From positions 18,561-82,560 of the forward strand of contig NZ_JAULSI010000022.1 in NCBI RefSeq assembly GCF_030711405.1: a DNA stretch of 64,000 nucleotides. The letters run 5' to 3'. The DNA comes from Massilia brevitalea (GTDB lineage Bacteria > Pseudomonadota > Gammaproteobacteria > Burkholderiales > Burkholderiaceae_D). The notes under the pieces were generated by a model. It was given only the letters and a program-made list of their open reading frames with translations. It did not search any database and had not been told where the DNA came from. Within the stretch, counting starts at the first letter, position 1; every line of letters starts with the position of its first letter. Positions 48,877 through 56,897 of the stretch are shown in pieces. The position numbers and the translations under genes were made by a program.

Positions 48877-49269
48877 TCAGATCTTGATCACGCGCGTCAT
48901 GCGGATCGTGTGCTGCTGTTCCTTGCCCTCGGCCGTCCAGCGCTGGTGCGCTTCCAGGGTCGATTCGTCGACGCGGCGCCACTCGAAACGGCTGGGTGCG
49001 CGCACCGGCTCGAAGACGGCGCTGTCGGCGCCGATGCTCGACGCGCGCCAGGTAAACTCGCCCCAGGTCGAGGTGACTTCGCCGTTGTCGTAGGCGATGG
49101 TGCTGCCGTCGGTGCGCTCGGCGAAGCTCTCGTCGGCGTAGCGGTGCGACTGGAACAGGTTCGGCCCGGGGTGGTCGTACTCCTCGAAGAAGGGCTTGCC
49201 GTCGGCGCTTTCGCCGCGCCAGCGGCCTACCAGGAACTGCAGCTGCGCGAAGTCGTCGATGCTGAACAT
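48877..49269 (-). CDS. Hypothetical lipocalin-like protein
   Basis: 130 residues from the ATG at 49269. The sequence (LQFLVGRWRGESADGKPFFEEY, GSTIAYDNGEVTSTWGEFTWRA, RWTAEGKEQQHTIRMTRV) alternates as a small beta-barrel like DUF1579/DUF6265 proteins, where a GxW motif opens the fold. No signal peptide. Function unknown. It is convergent with the TIM-barrel gene. Confidence 0.7.
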   Translation of the reverse strand: MFSIDDFAQLQFLVGRWRGESADGKPFFEEYDHPGPNLFQSHRYADESFAERTDGSTIAYDNGEVTSTWGEFTWRASSIGADSAVFEPVRAPSRFEWRRVDESTLEAHQRWTAEGKEQQHTIRMTRVIKI

Positions 49270-49404
49270 GGATGCGCTCCTTTGGCTTGTCGGTCCGCGC
49301 ACTCTACACGCTTCGCCACGAAGGTGGCACGCGCGAGCATGGCGTGCGCACAGGGCGGCCGGGGCGTGTAAGATTGCTTATCTTTTTACTCACCTTATTT
49401 TGCC

Positions 49405-49725
49405 ATGACCGCCAACGCTTCCGCCACCCTGCGCCACGTCGTTCTGTTCGCCTTCAAGGAAGACGCCACGCCCGAGCAAGTCGATGCCGTGGTCGCCGAT
49501 TTCGCCACCCTGCCCGGCGCCATCCCGGGCATCGTGTCCTACGAATGGGGCACCAACGTCAGCCCGGAAGGCCTGAACGACGGCTTCACCCACTGCTTCA
49601 CGCTGACGTTCGCCAGCGCCGAGGCGCGCGACGGCTACCTGGTGCATCCGGCGCACGGACGCTTCGTCGACACCCTGGGCGCGAGCCTGGCGCGCTCGCT
49701 GGTGCTGGATTACTGGGCGAAATAG
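49405..49725 (+). CDS. Dabb (stress-responsive alpha/beta barrel) protein
   Basis: 106 residues. LRHVVLFAFKEDATPEQVDAVV and PGIVSYEWGTNVSPEGLNDGFTHCF are the Dabb dimeric ferredoxin-like fold, related to plant stress protein SP1 and to polyketide cyclases. Its role in bacteria is unclear. The gene stands alone and precedes, by 28 bp, the hairpin of the next gene, so read-through could carry that element on the same mRNA. Confidence 0.9.
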   Translation: MTANASATLRHVVLFAFKEDATPEQVDAVVADFATLPGAIPGIVSYEWGTNVSPEGLNDGFTHCFTLTFASAEARDGYLVHPAHGRFVDTLGASLARSLVLDYWAK

Positions 49726-49753
49726 ACATCGAGATGAACAGATATCGCTGGAC

Positions 49754-49812
49754 GCGTTACTCCATACGTATCCCCGGTGGCAATGGTGCCGCCGGGGTGA
49801 TTGGAGTAACGC
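49754..49812 (+). promoter_or_regulatory. Two-storey hairpin that sequesters the ribosome binding site of the next gene
   Basis: Outer stem: GCGTTACTCCA (49754-49764) pairs perfectly with TGGAGTAACGC (49802-49812). The right arm contains the GGAG ribosome binding site and ends at the base before the ATG. Inner stem: CCCCGGTGGCA (49772-49782) pairs with TGCCGCCGGGG (49787-49797), one G-U pair, loop ATGG. Between them are a 7-base bulge (left) and TGAT (right). No T run follows, so it is not a simple terminator. It looks like a cis-acting translational switch. Confidence 0.7.
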
Positions 49813-50037
49813 ATGAAAAATATGTTGCGCGCCATTCGGCGCCACCACGCCGCTCGACTTAAAAAAGCACGCCGCTCGTATAGCGGACGCTACGATCCTG
49901 CCGATCCACGCCTGGCAGGACTGGTCTTGCATACACCAAAATGCTGCAGCTGCTGGATGTGCGGACATGCACGGCGCCATAGCGGTCGTACGCTGGCCGA
50001 ATTACGCCATCTTGCCGATCTGGCGGAACAAGTTTGA
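49813..50037 (+). CDS. Small conserved basic protein with CSCWMCG motif
   Basis: 74 residues. The N-terminus is strongly basic (RRHHAARLKKARRSY). The core LHTPKCCSCWMCGHARRH has cysteines spaced C-x2-C next to Trp-Met, a pattern I recall from a widespread family of uncharacterised small proteins (…PCSCWMCGN-R…). It may bind zinc and nucleic acid; this is inference. The ribosome binding site GGAG is buried in a long hairpin ending at the base before this ATG, so expression is probably controlled at translation. Confidence 0.75.
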   Translation: MKNMLRAIRRHHAARLKKARRSYSGRYDPADPRLAGLVLHTPKCCSCWMCGHARRHSGRTLAELRHLADLAEQV

Positions 50038-50094
50038 CTGCAGGTGCGAGAGCGCGTCGAGCGCGCTTTCGCTCACACTGGCGGCGTCGGCGAT

Positions 50095-50469
50095 TCAGTC
50101 GCTGACCACGTGCCAGACATCCATCGCCTTGTCGCCCTTGCGTTCGCCAGGCTTGGCGTCCTTGGCGTACAGGTAGAGCGGCTTGCCCTTGTAGGCCAGC
50201 TGCTTCGATCCGTCGTCGCGCGTGACGGTCGAGTACGGCGAGGCGACACTGGTGCCCGTGACCGGAACCGGCGGCCACATCTTGGCGCAGCCGTCGTTGC
50301 AGGCGCTCTTGCCCGAGCCGGCTGTATCCTTGTCGAAGGTGTAGACCGTCATGCCCGCGGCGTCGGCCAGCACGCCATCCACTTTCTTGAGCGTCTGGGC
50401 AAATGCGGCGCCGGTCGAGAACACACATGCGGCGCCAGCGGCCGCAACGAGAAGATGCATCGCTTTCAT
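50095..50469 (-). CDS. Secreted protein with Yx(F/W/Y)xxD-type repeats (COG4315-like)
   Basis: 124 residues from the ATG at 50469, which follows GGGAGCC. A signal peptide ends at AFA-QT (residue about 25). The two repeats ADAAGMTVYTFDKDTAGSG, with CNDGCAKMWPPV, and AYKGKPLYLYAKD plus KAMDVWHVV define the family annotated as 'lipoprotein with Yx(FWY)xxD motif'. Here there is no lipobox, so it should be periplasmic. Function unknown. Confidence 0.88.
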   Translation of the reverse strand: MKAMHLLVAAAGAACVFSTGAAFAQTLKKVDGVLADAAGMTVYTFDKDTAGSGKSACNDGCAKMWPPVPVTGTSVASPYSTVTRDDGSKQLAYKGKPLYLYAKDAKPGERKGDKAMDVWHVVSD

Positions 50470-50740
50470 GGCAGGCTCCCGGTAAGGAAGATCGAGTGCC
50501 GAGTATATGCCTGGCGCAGGCGCGCCGGCCACGGCAGGCGCCACGGGCAGGCATGGATACAACAGATGTCGCTTGCACGATACCGTTACGGCGGCTGCGG
50601 GCGGATTACGGGACAATCCTGGTGAATCCCATCCTCGCAAGCACCCGGGCCTGAGGCCGAAAACAGCGCGCCGGCTGCCTCTACAGCCGGGGCCGTGTCT
50701 GAATGTCAGACTTGACCCCAGCTGTTTTCAACGCTCATTT

Positions 50741-52033
50741 TCAGCGATTACGCGTCACCCGCCACACCGTGTTGGCCAGGTCGTCGGCCACGATCAGCGC
50801 GCCGCGCGGGTCGACGGTGACGCCGACCGGGCGGCCGCGTGTCTTGCCCTCTTCCGTGCGGAAGCCGGTGACGAAGTCGATCGGCTGGCCGGACGGGCGT
50901 CCATTCGCGAACGGCACGAAGATTACCTTGTAGCCCACCGGCTGGTCGCGGTTCCAGCTGCCGTGCTCGCCAACGAAGGCGCCATTCGCGAACTTGTCGC
51001 CCATCGCGGCCTGCGAGAACGACAGGCCCAGCGCGGCCACGTGCGAGCCCAGGCTGTAGTCGGGCTTGATGGCGGCGGCCACCTTCTTCGGGTCGCCCGG
51101 CTGGACGCGCGGATCGACGTTCTGGCCCCAGTAGCTATACGGCCAGCCGTAGAAGCCGCCTTCGCGCACCGAAGTCAAATAGTCGGGCACCAGGTCCGGC
51201 CCCAGTTCGTCGCGCTCGTTCGCCACCGCCCACAGCTGCCCGGTTTCCGGGTGCATGGCCAGGGCGGTGGGATTACGCACGCCGGTCGCATACGGCTTGT
51301 GCGCGCCGCTGGCGGCGTCGATCTGCCACACCTCGGCCCGGTTCAGTTCGACTTCCATGCCGCGCTCGGTGATGTTGCTGTTCGAACCGATCCCGACGTA
51401 CAGGAAGCGGCCGTCGGCGCTGACGGCCAGCGACTTGGTCCAGTGGTGGTTGATCTCGGACGGCAGCTTGGCCACGCTGGCAGGCGCGCCGGCAGCCTTG
51501 GTTTGCCCTTCCTGGTAGTCGAAGCTGACCAGCTCGTCCTGGTTGGCCACGTACAGCTTGTTGTTCGCGAACGCCAGGCCGTACGGGGCGTTCAGGTTCT
51601 CGGCGAAGACGGTCTTCAGCTCGTAGGTGCCGTCGCCGTCGGCGTCGCGCAGCAGGGTCAGGCGGTTGCCGCTTTTCACCTTGGTGTTGCCTTTGGCCTT
51701 GATGTAGCCGGCGATCACGTCCTTCGGCTTGAGCTTGGCCGCGCTGCCGCCGCGGCCTTCGGCCACGATGATGTCGCCGTTCGGCAGCACCAGGGTCTGG
51801 CGCGGAATCTGCAAATCGGTGGCGATGGCCGTGATGCTATAGCCCTCGGGCACGGTCGGCTTCTGCTCGCCCCAGGCGGTCGGCTCGGCGATCTTCATGC
51901 TCGGCAGCAGGCCGCGCTGCTGTTCCGGCAGCTTGGGATCGGGCCCGCGGGCCTGGATGTCGGCGCCTTTTTCGCCGCATGCGCCGAGCAGCAGCGCAAC
52001 GCTCATGAATGCCAGTGCGTTCGATCGTTTCAT
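50741..52033 (-). CDS. PQQ-dependent sugar dehydrogenase-like lipoprotein
   Basis: 430 residues. Lipobox LLLGACG gives Cys 19. The beta-propeller of the soluble aldose/sorbosone dehydrogenase family is visible: APYGLAFANNKLYVANQDELV, HHWTKSLAVSADGRFLYVGIGSN (split), GVRNPTALAMHPETGQLWAVANERDELGP (split), GGFYGWPYSYWG, FVGEHGSWNR and GRPVGVTVDPRGALIVADD. It probably oxidises a sugar in the periplasm with PQQ; many members are uncharacterised. The strong GGAGG precedes ATG 52033, which overlaps the DUF2231 gene's stop by 4 bp. Confidence 0.9.
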   Translation of the reverse strand: MKRSNALAFMSVALLLGACGEKGADIQARGPDPKLPEQQRGLLPSMKIAEPTAWGEQKPTVPEGYSITAIATDLQIPRQTLVLPNGDIIVAEGRGGSAAKLKPKDVIAGYIKAKGNTKVKSGNRLTLLRDADGDGTYELKTVFAENLNAPYGLAFANNKLYVANQDELVSFDYQEGQTKAAGAPASVAKLPSEINHHWTKSLAVSADGRFLYVGIGSNSNITERGMEVELNRAEVWQIDAASGAHKPYATGVRNPTALAMHPETGQLWAVANERDELGPDLVPDYLTSVREGGFYGWPYSYWGQNVDPRVQPGDPKKVAAAIKPDYSLGSHVAALGLSFSQAAMGDKFANGAFVGEHGSWNRDQPVGYKVIFVPFANGRPSGQPIDFVTGFRTEEGKTRGRPVGVTVDPRGALIVADDLANTVWRVTRNR

Positions 52034-52461
52034 TGCACACCTCCGGTACGTGGGGCCAGGCCGACCCAGGCCGCCAGGCAGCTCAGCACGAACACGATGG
52101 CCGACAACACCAGCCCGGACGGCATCACGGCCCAGGCATCCTTGGCGTGCTGGAAGCAATTGATCAGGCCCAGGACGAAGGTCGCCAGCAGCAACAGGAA
52201 ATAGGTCAGCGGATAGCCGCCCTTGCGTGGTGCGCGCACCAGCTTCACCAAGGCAAACAGCAGCGCCAGTCCGCAGAAGACCTCGGCGCCGGCCAGCAGC
52301 CAGGCGGCGAAATTGCTCCACTGGATCTGGTGGCTCTGGTAGTAGGCGATATCGCTCAGCAATGCGCCGAGGAACAGGGGAACGATACCTGCGAGCAGGA
52401 TCGTGTGAAGCCGGCCGGGCGGGCTTCGGTAGGCCGGGCCGGCCGTAACGACAGAAGACAT
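52030..52461 (-). CDS. DUF2231-type four-helix membrane protein
   Basis: 143 residues, four transmembrane helices (about 20-38, 50-70, 85-103, 115-135). The first carries LHTILLAGIVPLFLGALLSDI and the second follows QIQWSNFAAWLL, matching DUF2231 proteins often paired with PQQ or haem redox proteins. Its stop overlaps the dehydrogenase start by 4 bp (ATGA), so the two are coupled. It may anchor or pass electrons; no haem motif is obvious. Confidence 0.85.
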   Translation of the reverse strand: MSSVVTAGPAYRSPPGRLHTILLAGIVPLFLGALLSDIAYYQSHQIQWSNFAAWLLAGAEVFCGLALLFALVKLVRAPRKGGYPLTYFLLLLATFVLGLINCFQHAKDAWAVMPSGLVLSAIVFVLSCLAAWVGLAPRTGGVQ

Positions 52462-52533
52462 GGACTTGTCCTTGATGGTGATTTTGACAAGTCATCATAT
52501 CGGCTATGGGAATGCGCTGTCGCATAGTTGAGT

Positions 52534-53463
52534 TCAGCTACCAGCCGGTCCTGGCGCCAGCGCTGCATGTTCGGCCATCAGCTCGCCCATCCAGTCGATG
52601 AACACGCGCAGCTTCTTGCTCGGGTGGCGATTCGGCGGATACGCCACATACAGCGGCATCGGGTCGATGCGCCAGTCCTCGAACAGGGGCAGCAGCCTGC
52701 CCGCCTCCGCATGCACGCGCGCCATATAGTCGGGCAGCCACAGCACGCCCAGGCCGGCCAGGCCCGCCGCCAGGTAGGCGTTGCCGTCGTCGATGGACAG
52801 GATGTGGCGCCCGCCGATCTGCACCGTCTCGCCCTCCTTGTGCATCGCATACGGAAAGCCGCCGCCGCTGCGCGACCATCGAAAGCGGACGATGCGGTGC
52901 CGCGCATCCTGCAACTCGTCGGGATGCACCGGCACGCCGGCCTGCGCCAGGTAGGCGGGCGCCGCGTACACGCCCAGGCGCAGATCGCCGATGTGGCGCG
53001 CGATCAGCGCGCCATCGGTCACGGCGCCGCCGCGCACCACGCAGTCGATGTTCTCGCCCACCAGGTCGACCTTGCGGTCGCTGGCGCCAAGGTCGAAGCG
53101 GATCTCGGGATAGCGCGCGTGGAAGCGGGGCAGCGCCGGTATCAGGATCATCGTCGCAAACGGGCTCGGCACGTCGACGCGCAGCACGCCGCTGGGCGCC
53201 GCCAGCGCGTTCGGCAGGCTGGTCTCGACGTCCTCGAGGTCGGCCAGCAGGCGCACGATGCGCTCGTAGTACGCGGCGCCGTCGGCCGTGACCCCGACCT
53301 TGCGCGTGGTGCGGTTCAGCAGCTTCAGGTGCAGGCGCGCTTCCAGTTGCTGCACCAGCTGGGTTACCGTGGTGCGGTTCATGTGCAGCGTCTGCGCCGC
53401 TTTCGTAAAACTGCCTGCCTCGACCACCCGGACGAAGACCCGCATCGCGTCGAACCTGTCCAC
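52534..53463 (-). CDS. LysR-type transcriptional regulator
   Basis: 309 residues from a GTG at 53463 preceded by AGAGG. The N-terminal winged helix is MDRFDAMRVFVRVVEAGSF, then TKAAQTLHMNRTTVTQLVQQLE (split). The effector domain follows (LRVDVPSPFATMILIPALPRF; LGVLWLPDYMA). It looks like the CrgA/DhcR-like subgroup. It is divergent from ridA, and the 141-bp spacer has a LysR-box-like palindrome, so it probably controls ridA and itself. Confidence 0.92.
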   Translation of the reverse strand: MDRFDAMRVFVRVVEAGSFTKAAQTLHMNRTTVTQLVQQLEARLHLKLLNRTTRKVGVTADGAAYYERIVRLLADLEDVETSLPNALAAPSGVLRVDVPSPFATMILIPALPRFHARYPEIRFDLGASDRKVDLVGENIDCVVRGGAVTDGALIARHIGDLRLGVYAAPAYLAQAGVPVHPDELQDARHRIVRFRWSRSGGGFPYAMHKEGETVQIGGRHILSIDDGNAYLAAGLAGLGVLWLPDYMARVHAEAGRLLPLFEDWRIDPMPLYVAYPPNRHPSKKLRVFIDWMGELMAEHAALAPGPAGS

Positions 53464-53480
53464 GCCGCCTCTTTCTCGAT

Positions 53481-53509
53481 TGTTTGTGATTGTTTGGATT
53501 ATACAAACA
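53481..53509. promoter_or_regulatory. LysR-box-like palindrome between the LysR gene and ridA
   Basis: TGTTTG at 53491-53496 and CAAACA at 53504-53509 form an inverted repeat around GATTATA, containing a T-N11-A. A further direct TGTTTG lies at 53481. The centre also offers TATA elements for a promoter. Confidence 0.6.
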
Positions 53510-53604
53510 GTCTTGTACAAAACTGCCTGTTTATCTGCGATCGCTGGGCAGCCAGAATGCTGTCATCGGCCGGCGCATTGCCGGCTCTACCTAAGGAGAT
53601 CAGC

Positions 53605-54015
53605 ATGACAGTACGCGATGTGGTTTTCCCGGCCGGACGCCAGGCCCTGTATGAAAAGAACCGCTATTCGCCGGCGGTGCGCTCGGGCGGCTTTTTGTTC
53701 GTTTCGGGCCAGGTCGGCAGCCGCGAGGATGGGTCGCCCGAACCGGGACTCGACGCCCAGGTGCGGCGCGCCTTCCAGAACCTGAACGCCGTGCTGGCGG
53801 CGGCGAAATGCAGCTTCGACGACATAGTCGACGTGACCATCTTCATCGTCGACCCGGAAACGCGCTTCGAACGGATCTGGGGTGTGGCCCAGGAATTCTG
53901 GGGCGGCCCGCCCCACCCCACCGTGACCGCGGTCGGCGTGACCTGGCTGTATGGCTTCCAGTTCGAAATCAAGGTGGTGGCGCGGCTGCCCGAAGGCAGG
54001 GTGGATCAGGCCTGA
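53605..54015 (+). CDS. RidA/YjgF family protein
   Basis: 136 residues from the ATG at 53605, behind AAGGAG. The fold is clear: NRYSPAVRSGGFLFVSGQVG, QVRRAFQNLNAVLAAAKCSFDDIVDVTIFI (split) and HPTVTAVGVTWLYGFQFEIKVVA. RidA proteins deaminate reactive enamine/imine intermediates; the canonical Arg of that site is not evident (TAVGVTWL), so this may be a YjgF subgroup without deaminase activity. It is divergent from its probable LysR regulator and overlaps the next convergent gene by 10 bp. Confidence 0.88.
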   Translation: MTVRDVVFPAGRQALYEKNRYSPAVRSGGFLFVSGQVGSREDGSPEPGLDAQVRRAFQNLNAVLAAAKCSFDDIVDVTIFIVDPETRFERIWGVAQEFWGGPPHPTVTAVGVTWLYGFQFEIKVVARLPEGRVDQA

Positions 54016-55034
54016 TCCTGAGTGGCGGCTGTGGGCGGCAATACTGTCGCCACTTCCGGCTGCAGGCGGTTGATCACGCTGTAGTTGATCCCGGTCCACC
54101 ACTCCGAGCCGTCGCCCAGCAGCGCGTCGTACGAGGCCTGGATGGCGGCGTAGTCGTCGCTGACGAGGTAATCCTCGACGTCGTTCAGCGACGCGAACGA
54201 CAGCACCGACACCGCATCGATCCTGCTGCCTTCGGGGTCCTTCCGGGTCGAGCCGATGTTGTGCAGCTGGGCGTAGCGGCGCACGAACTCGCGCGTGGCC
54301 GGCTGGGCCAGCACCAGTTGCGCGTGCTCGCCCAGCAGCCGCTGCTGGAAGGCTTCGCGCGACAGGTGCGGTGCGCGCATGTGGATCATCACCAGGCTCA
54401 CCGGATCGCGGTGGCGCTCGCTCGGGACCAGGATGTATTCGCGCGTGATTTCGCGCGTGACCATGCGGAAGGCCACCTGCTCGTCGGCCACGATGCGCTT
54501 GTCGAATTTTTCCTGGCCCAGCGTGCGCTCGATGTCGCCTTCGTCGGCGTAGGCGATGTAGGCGAAGCCGTCCCAGCGCGGGCGCTCGTAGGGCGGGACG
54601 CGCTTTTCCGGGTCGTCCGGCAGCTTGCCTTCGTCAGTCACCATGGCGCGGTAAGGCGGCGGGAAGAACGAGGACGGGCCGGAGGCGATGCGGTGCACCT
54701 GGTCGTAGCGCAGCACGGCCGCCGACGAGCTGCCCGGCTCGTCCCAGGCGAACTTCGGCCCGTGCACCTTGCGCCAGTATTCGTCCCAGTGCTCGAAGGC
54801 GAGGTTCGGCTCACCCTCCAGCGCCAGCGCGTGCGGGCGCCAGTTCGGGAAGTGCACCTCGTGGCCGTGGCGGCTTTTCGAGGCGCCACTGTCCTGCGGG
54901 CGTTCGCCGCGCGGCGTCGCGTGGACGCGGCTGACGAAGGTCGGCGTGACGATCAGGGGCTTGCCGGTGGGGGCGTGGGTTGCGCCCAGGGGTGGGCGGT
55001 GCTGGTTGTCACCGCGGTCGAAATCGGTGGGCAT
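54006..55034 (-). CDS. EthD-like dimeric alpha/beta barrel protein
   Basis: 342 residues. The middle has NLAFEHWDEYWRKVHGPKFA, the EthD-type signature, and a second similar half follows (VSLVMIHMRAPHLSREAFQQ, HAQLVLAQPATREFVRRYAQ). So it is a two-domain protein of the EthD superfamily. EthD proteins accompany degradation of ethers or polyketide-like compounds. The first 60 residues are polar and probably disordered. It is convergent with ridA (10-bp overlap); shared regulation is not implied. Confidence 0.7.
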   Translation of the reverse strand: MPTDFDRGDNQHRPPLGATHAPTGKPLIVTPTFVSRVHATPRGERPQDSGASKSRHGHEVHFPNWRPHALALEGEPNLAFEHWDEYWRKVHGPKFAWDEPGSSSAAVLRYDQVHRIASGPSSFFPPPYRAMVTDEGKLPDDPEKRVPPYERPRWDGFAYIAYADEGDIERTLGQEKFDKRIVADEQVAFRMVTREITREYILVPSERHRDPVSLVMIHMRAPHLSREAFQQRLLGEHAQLVLAQPATREFVRRYAQLHNIGSTRKDPEGSRIDAVSVLSFASLNDVEDYLVSDDYAAIQASYDALLGDGSEWWTGINYSVINRLQPEVATVLPPTAATQDQA

Positions 55035-55130
55035 GGCGTATTTTCCCGTGGATGGAACACGGACGATACGCGGGCAGCCATCCGGGCTCGGTTCGGTACT
55101 TCACCGACCGCGGCGATACGCCGGATCAGG

Positions 55131-56786
55131 CTAGACGCCGGCGACTGCCGGGACGAGCATGGCGCCGACCAGCGCGCACTGCGCCAGCACCGCAATCGTC
55201 CGCGTTTTGCAGACGACCCGCTTGAGCGCAAACGGCGCCGCGGCCGCCAGCAGGCCGCAGCCGATGCCGGCCATGGCGACGGCGGACACCGGCATTCGCG
55301 CCGTGGCCATGTACAGGGCGACGGCGCCCGCCACCGCGAGCAGCGACCCGATCGACGCGTAGATACGCTGGGAGCGGACGGCGGCCGCCTGCAGCGATGC
55401 CGCCTGCGTCGAACCTGGAAAGGCTCGCAGCAGGCCGCCGGCGAGACGGCCGCACTCCCCCAACCTGCCGTCCCGCAGCGCCGCTGCGGCGCTAGCCAGC
55501 CCCTGCGCGGCGTATTCGGCCACCGGCCCCTCAAAGGCGAACACCGCGCTGCCTTTCCTGGCGAAGCCCTGCGCGTGGTCGGCCGTCGCCAGGCCCGGCG
55601 CGACGGTCCATAAGCTCAATGCCTGGCCATCGAACAGGTAATCGACCTTCACCAGCGGCAGCGCATACTCGGTGTACCACTGGCGGACGATGCGCTCCAC
55701 CGGCCCGCCAGCCACATCGACCCGTTCCAGATTGGAACGGTAGCGTACGTGGCGCGCCGACTCCTCGACCAGGCGCTGCCCGGCCTGGCCCAGCGCCGTA
55801 GCGGCTGCTCCATTAGGCGTGCCATCGAACTGCTGCGCCGACAATTCGCATGCAGCGCCGATCTCGACATGCCGCTGCAGCCAGGCGGAGACTTCTTCCG
55901 GCACCATGACGGCATAATCGGGCGGCATGACCCAGGCGTCCGCCAGCTTTTCGGCATGGCTGGCGCTGAGGTGCAATGACGTCACGAGCGTGCCGCTGCC
56001 TGCGCAGGGCGTGCAGCCGATGCTGCCTTCGCCGCCGCAGCTGCCGCAGCGGACTTGCCCCGCCGCGTCGCAGGCGGCGCAGCGGACGCGGCCCCGGCGC
56101 GAGCAGGCGCCGCAGGTCTTGATGCCGTCGCGGCATTCGTTGCAGCGGGTGTAGCCGCGGCCGTGGCACAGCGGGCAGCGCTCGCCGTTGTGGCGCGTTC
56201 CGGAGCGGCAGCCATCGCATTTGCGCTCGCCATGCCCGTTGCAGGTCCAGCACTTCTTTTCGCCGGCGCCGCTGCAGGCGGCACAGTCGACTTCGCGCCC
56301 GCCACCGCAGGAGCGGCAGGCCGCCTGGCCTCCCCCGCCGCACTTGGCGCAACGCGTGCTGCCGGCCGCGCCGCAAGTGGCACAATCCCTGGCCAGGTCG
56401 GAATACCGCACCTTTTTCGTGACTGCGGGCGGTAACACGCCGGGATGCATGTCGGCGGCGCTGTCGCCGGCGATATGATCCCAGATCGGAAAACTGTCGT
56501 CCCTGAAGTTCCGTTTTTCGGGAACCGCGCCACGTTGCAGCGCCTCCGTCTTGCTGGCGACGCTGCGCGTTTCGTAGCGGGTGCGCAGCTGCAGCTTCGT
56601 CACAGGGAACAGGGTGGCGCGCGTGAGCAGCATGCGGTCAGACAGGCGCGCCAGCTCGGCCACGCCATGGCTGTCGAGCCAGGCTTGCACGCTTGCGCGC
56701 ACCGCCTCGATGCCGGCGGCGTCGAGGATACGCAGGCCGGCGGCGGCGGGTGTGGCAACGGCGGCTGGGCCGGTCAGGGTAGCCAT
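55131..56786 (-). CDS. Membrane protein with an array of twelve CxxC zinc-ribbon motifs
   Basis: 551 residues. Residues 135-261 hold twelve CxxC pairs, nearly all followed by Gly-rich turns, in a roughly 10-residue rhythm. This is like a greatly expanded DnaJ cysteine-rich domain (canonical DnaJ has four). A soluble domain follows (about 265-450), then two or three C-terminal transmembrane helices (about 480-500, 503-523, 530-550). There is no J domain. It could hold six zinc ions and act as a chaperone-like or RNA/protein-binding device at the inner membrane; this is inference. It is divergent from an ankyrin-like gene and its partner. Confidence 0.8.
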   Translation of the reverse strand: MATLTGPAAVATPAAAGLRILDAAGIEAVRASVQAWLDSHGVAELARLSDRMLLTRATLFPVTKLQLRTRYETRSVASKTEALQRGAVPEKRNFRDDSFPIWDHIAGDSAADMHPGVLPPAVTKKVRYSDLARDCATCGAAGSTRCAKCGGGGQAACRSCGGGREVDCAACSGAGEKKCWTCNGHGERKCDGCRSGTRHNGERCPLCHGRGYTRCNECRDGIKTCGACSRRGRVRCAACDAAGQVRCGSCGGEGSIGCTPCAGSGTLVTSLHLSASHAEKLADAWVMPPDYAVMVPEEVSAWLQRHVEIGAACELSAQQFDGTPNGAAATALGQAGQRLVEESARHVRYRSNLERVDVAGGPVERIVRQWYTEYALPLVKVDYLFDGQALSLWTVAPGLATADHAQGFARKGSAVFAFEGPVAEYAAQGLASAAAALRDGRLGECGRLAGGLLRAFPGSTQAASLQAAAVRSQRIYASIGSLLAVAGAVALYMATARMPVSAVAMAGIGCGLLAAAAPFALKRVVCKTRTIAVLAQCALVGAMLVPAVAGV

Positions 56787-56810
56787 GCTGGGTTTCCGAT
56801 GATGAAGTGG

Positions 56811-56838
56811 TTGCAGTTTCTAAAAAGCAATTTATTAT
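56811..56838 (+). promoter_or_regulatory. Promoter of the ankyrin-like gene
   Basis: TTGCAG at 56811-56816, 16-bp spacer, TATTAT at 56833-56838, in a short AT-rich divergent spacer. A small GGCGCT/AGCGCC hairpin lies in the leader. Confidence 0.6.
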
Positions 56839-56897
56839 AGCTGAGGGACGGCGCTTTCCAGCGCCCATGCACATCTACTTTTTCAACGAACCGACCC

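Noticed and set aside
49754..49812. Hairpin as a tRNA or terminator
   Set aside because: Too short for a tRNA, no anticodon arm or CCA logic, and no T run after the stem; the start codon follows directly.
50671..50711. Two short palindromes (CCGGCTG/CAGCCGG and GTCTGA/TCAGAC) downstream of the sugar dehydrogenase gene
   Set aside because: No T runs and no repeats elsewhere in the window; too little to call a terminator or mobile-element end.
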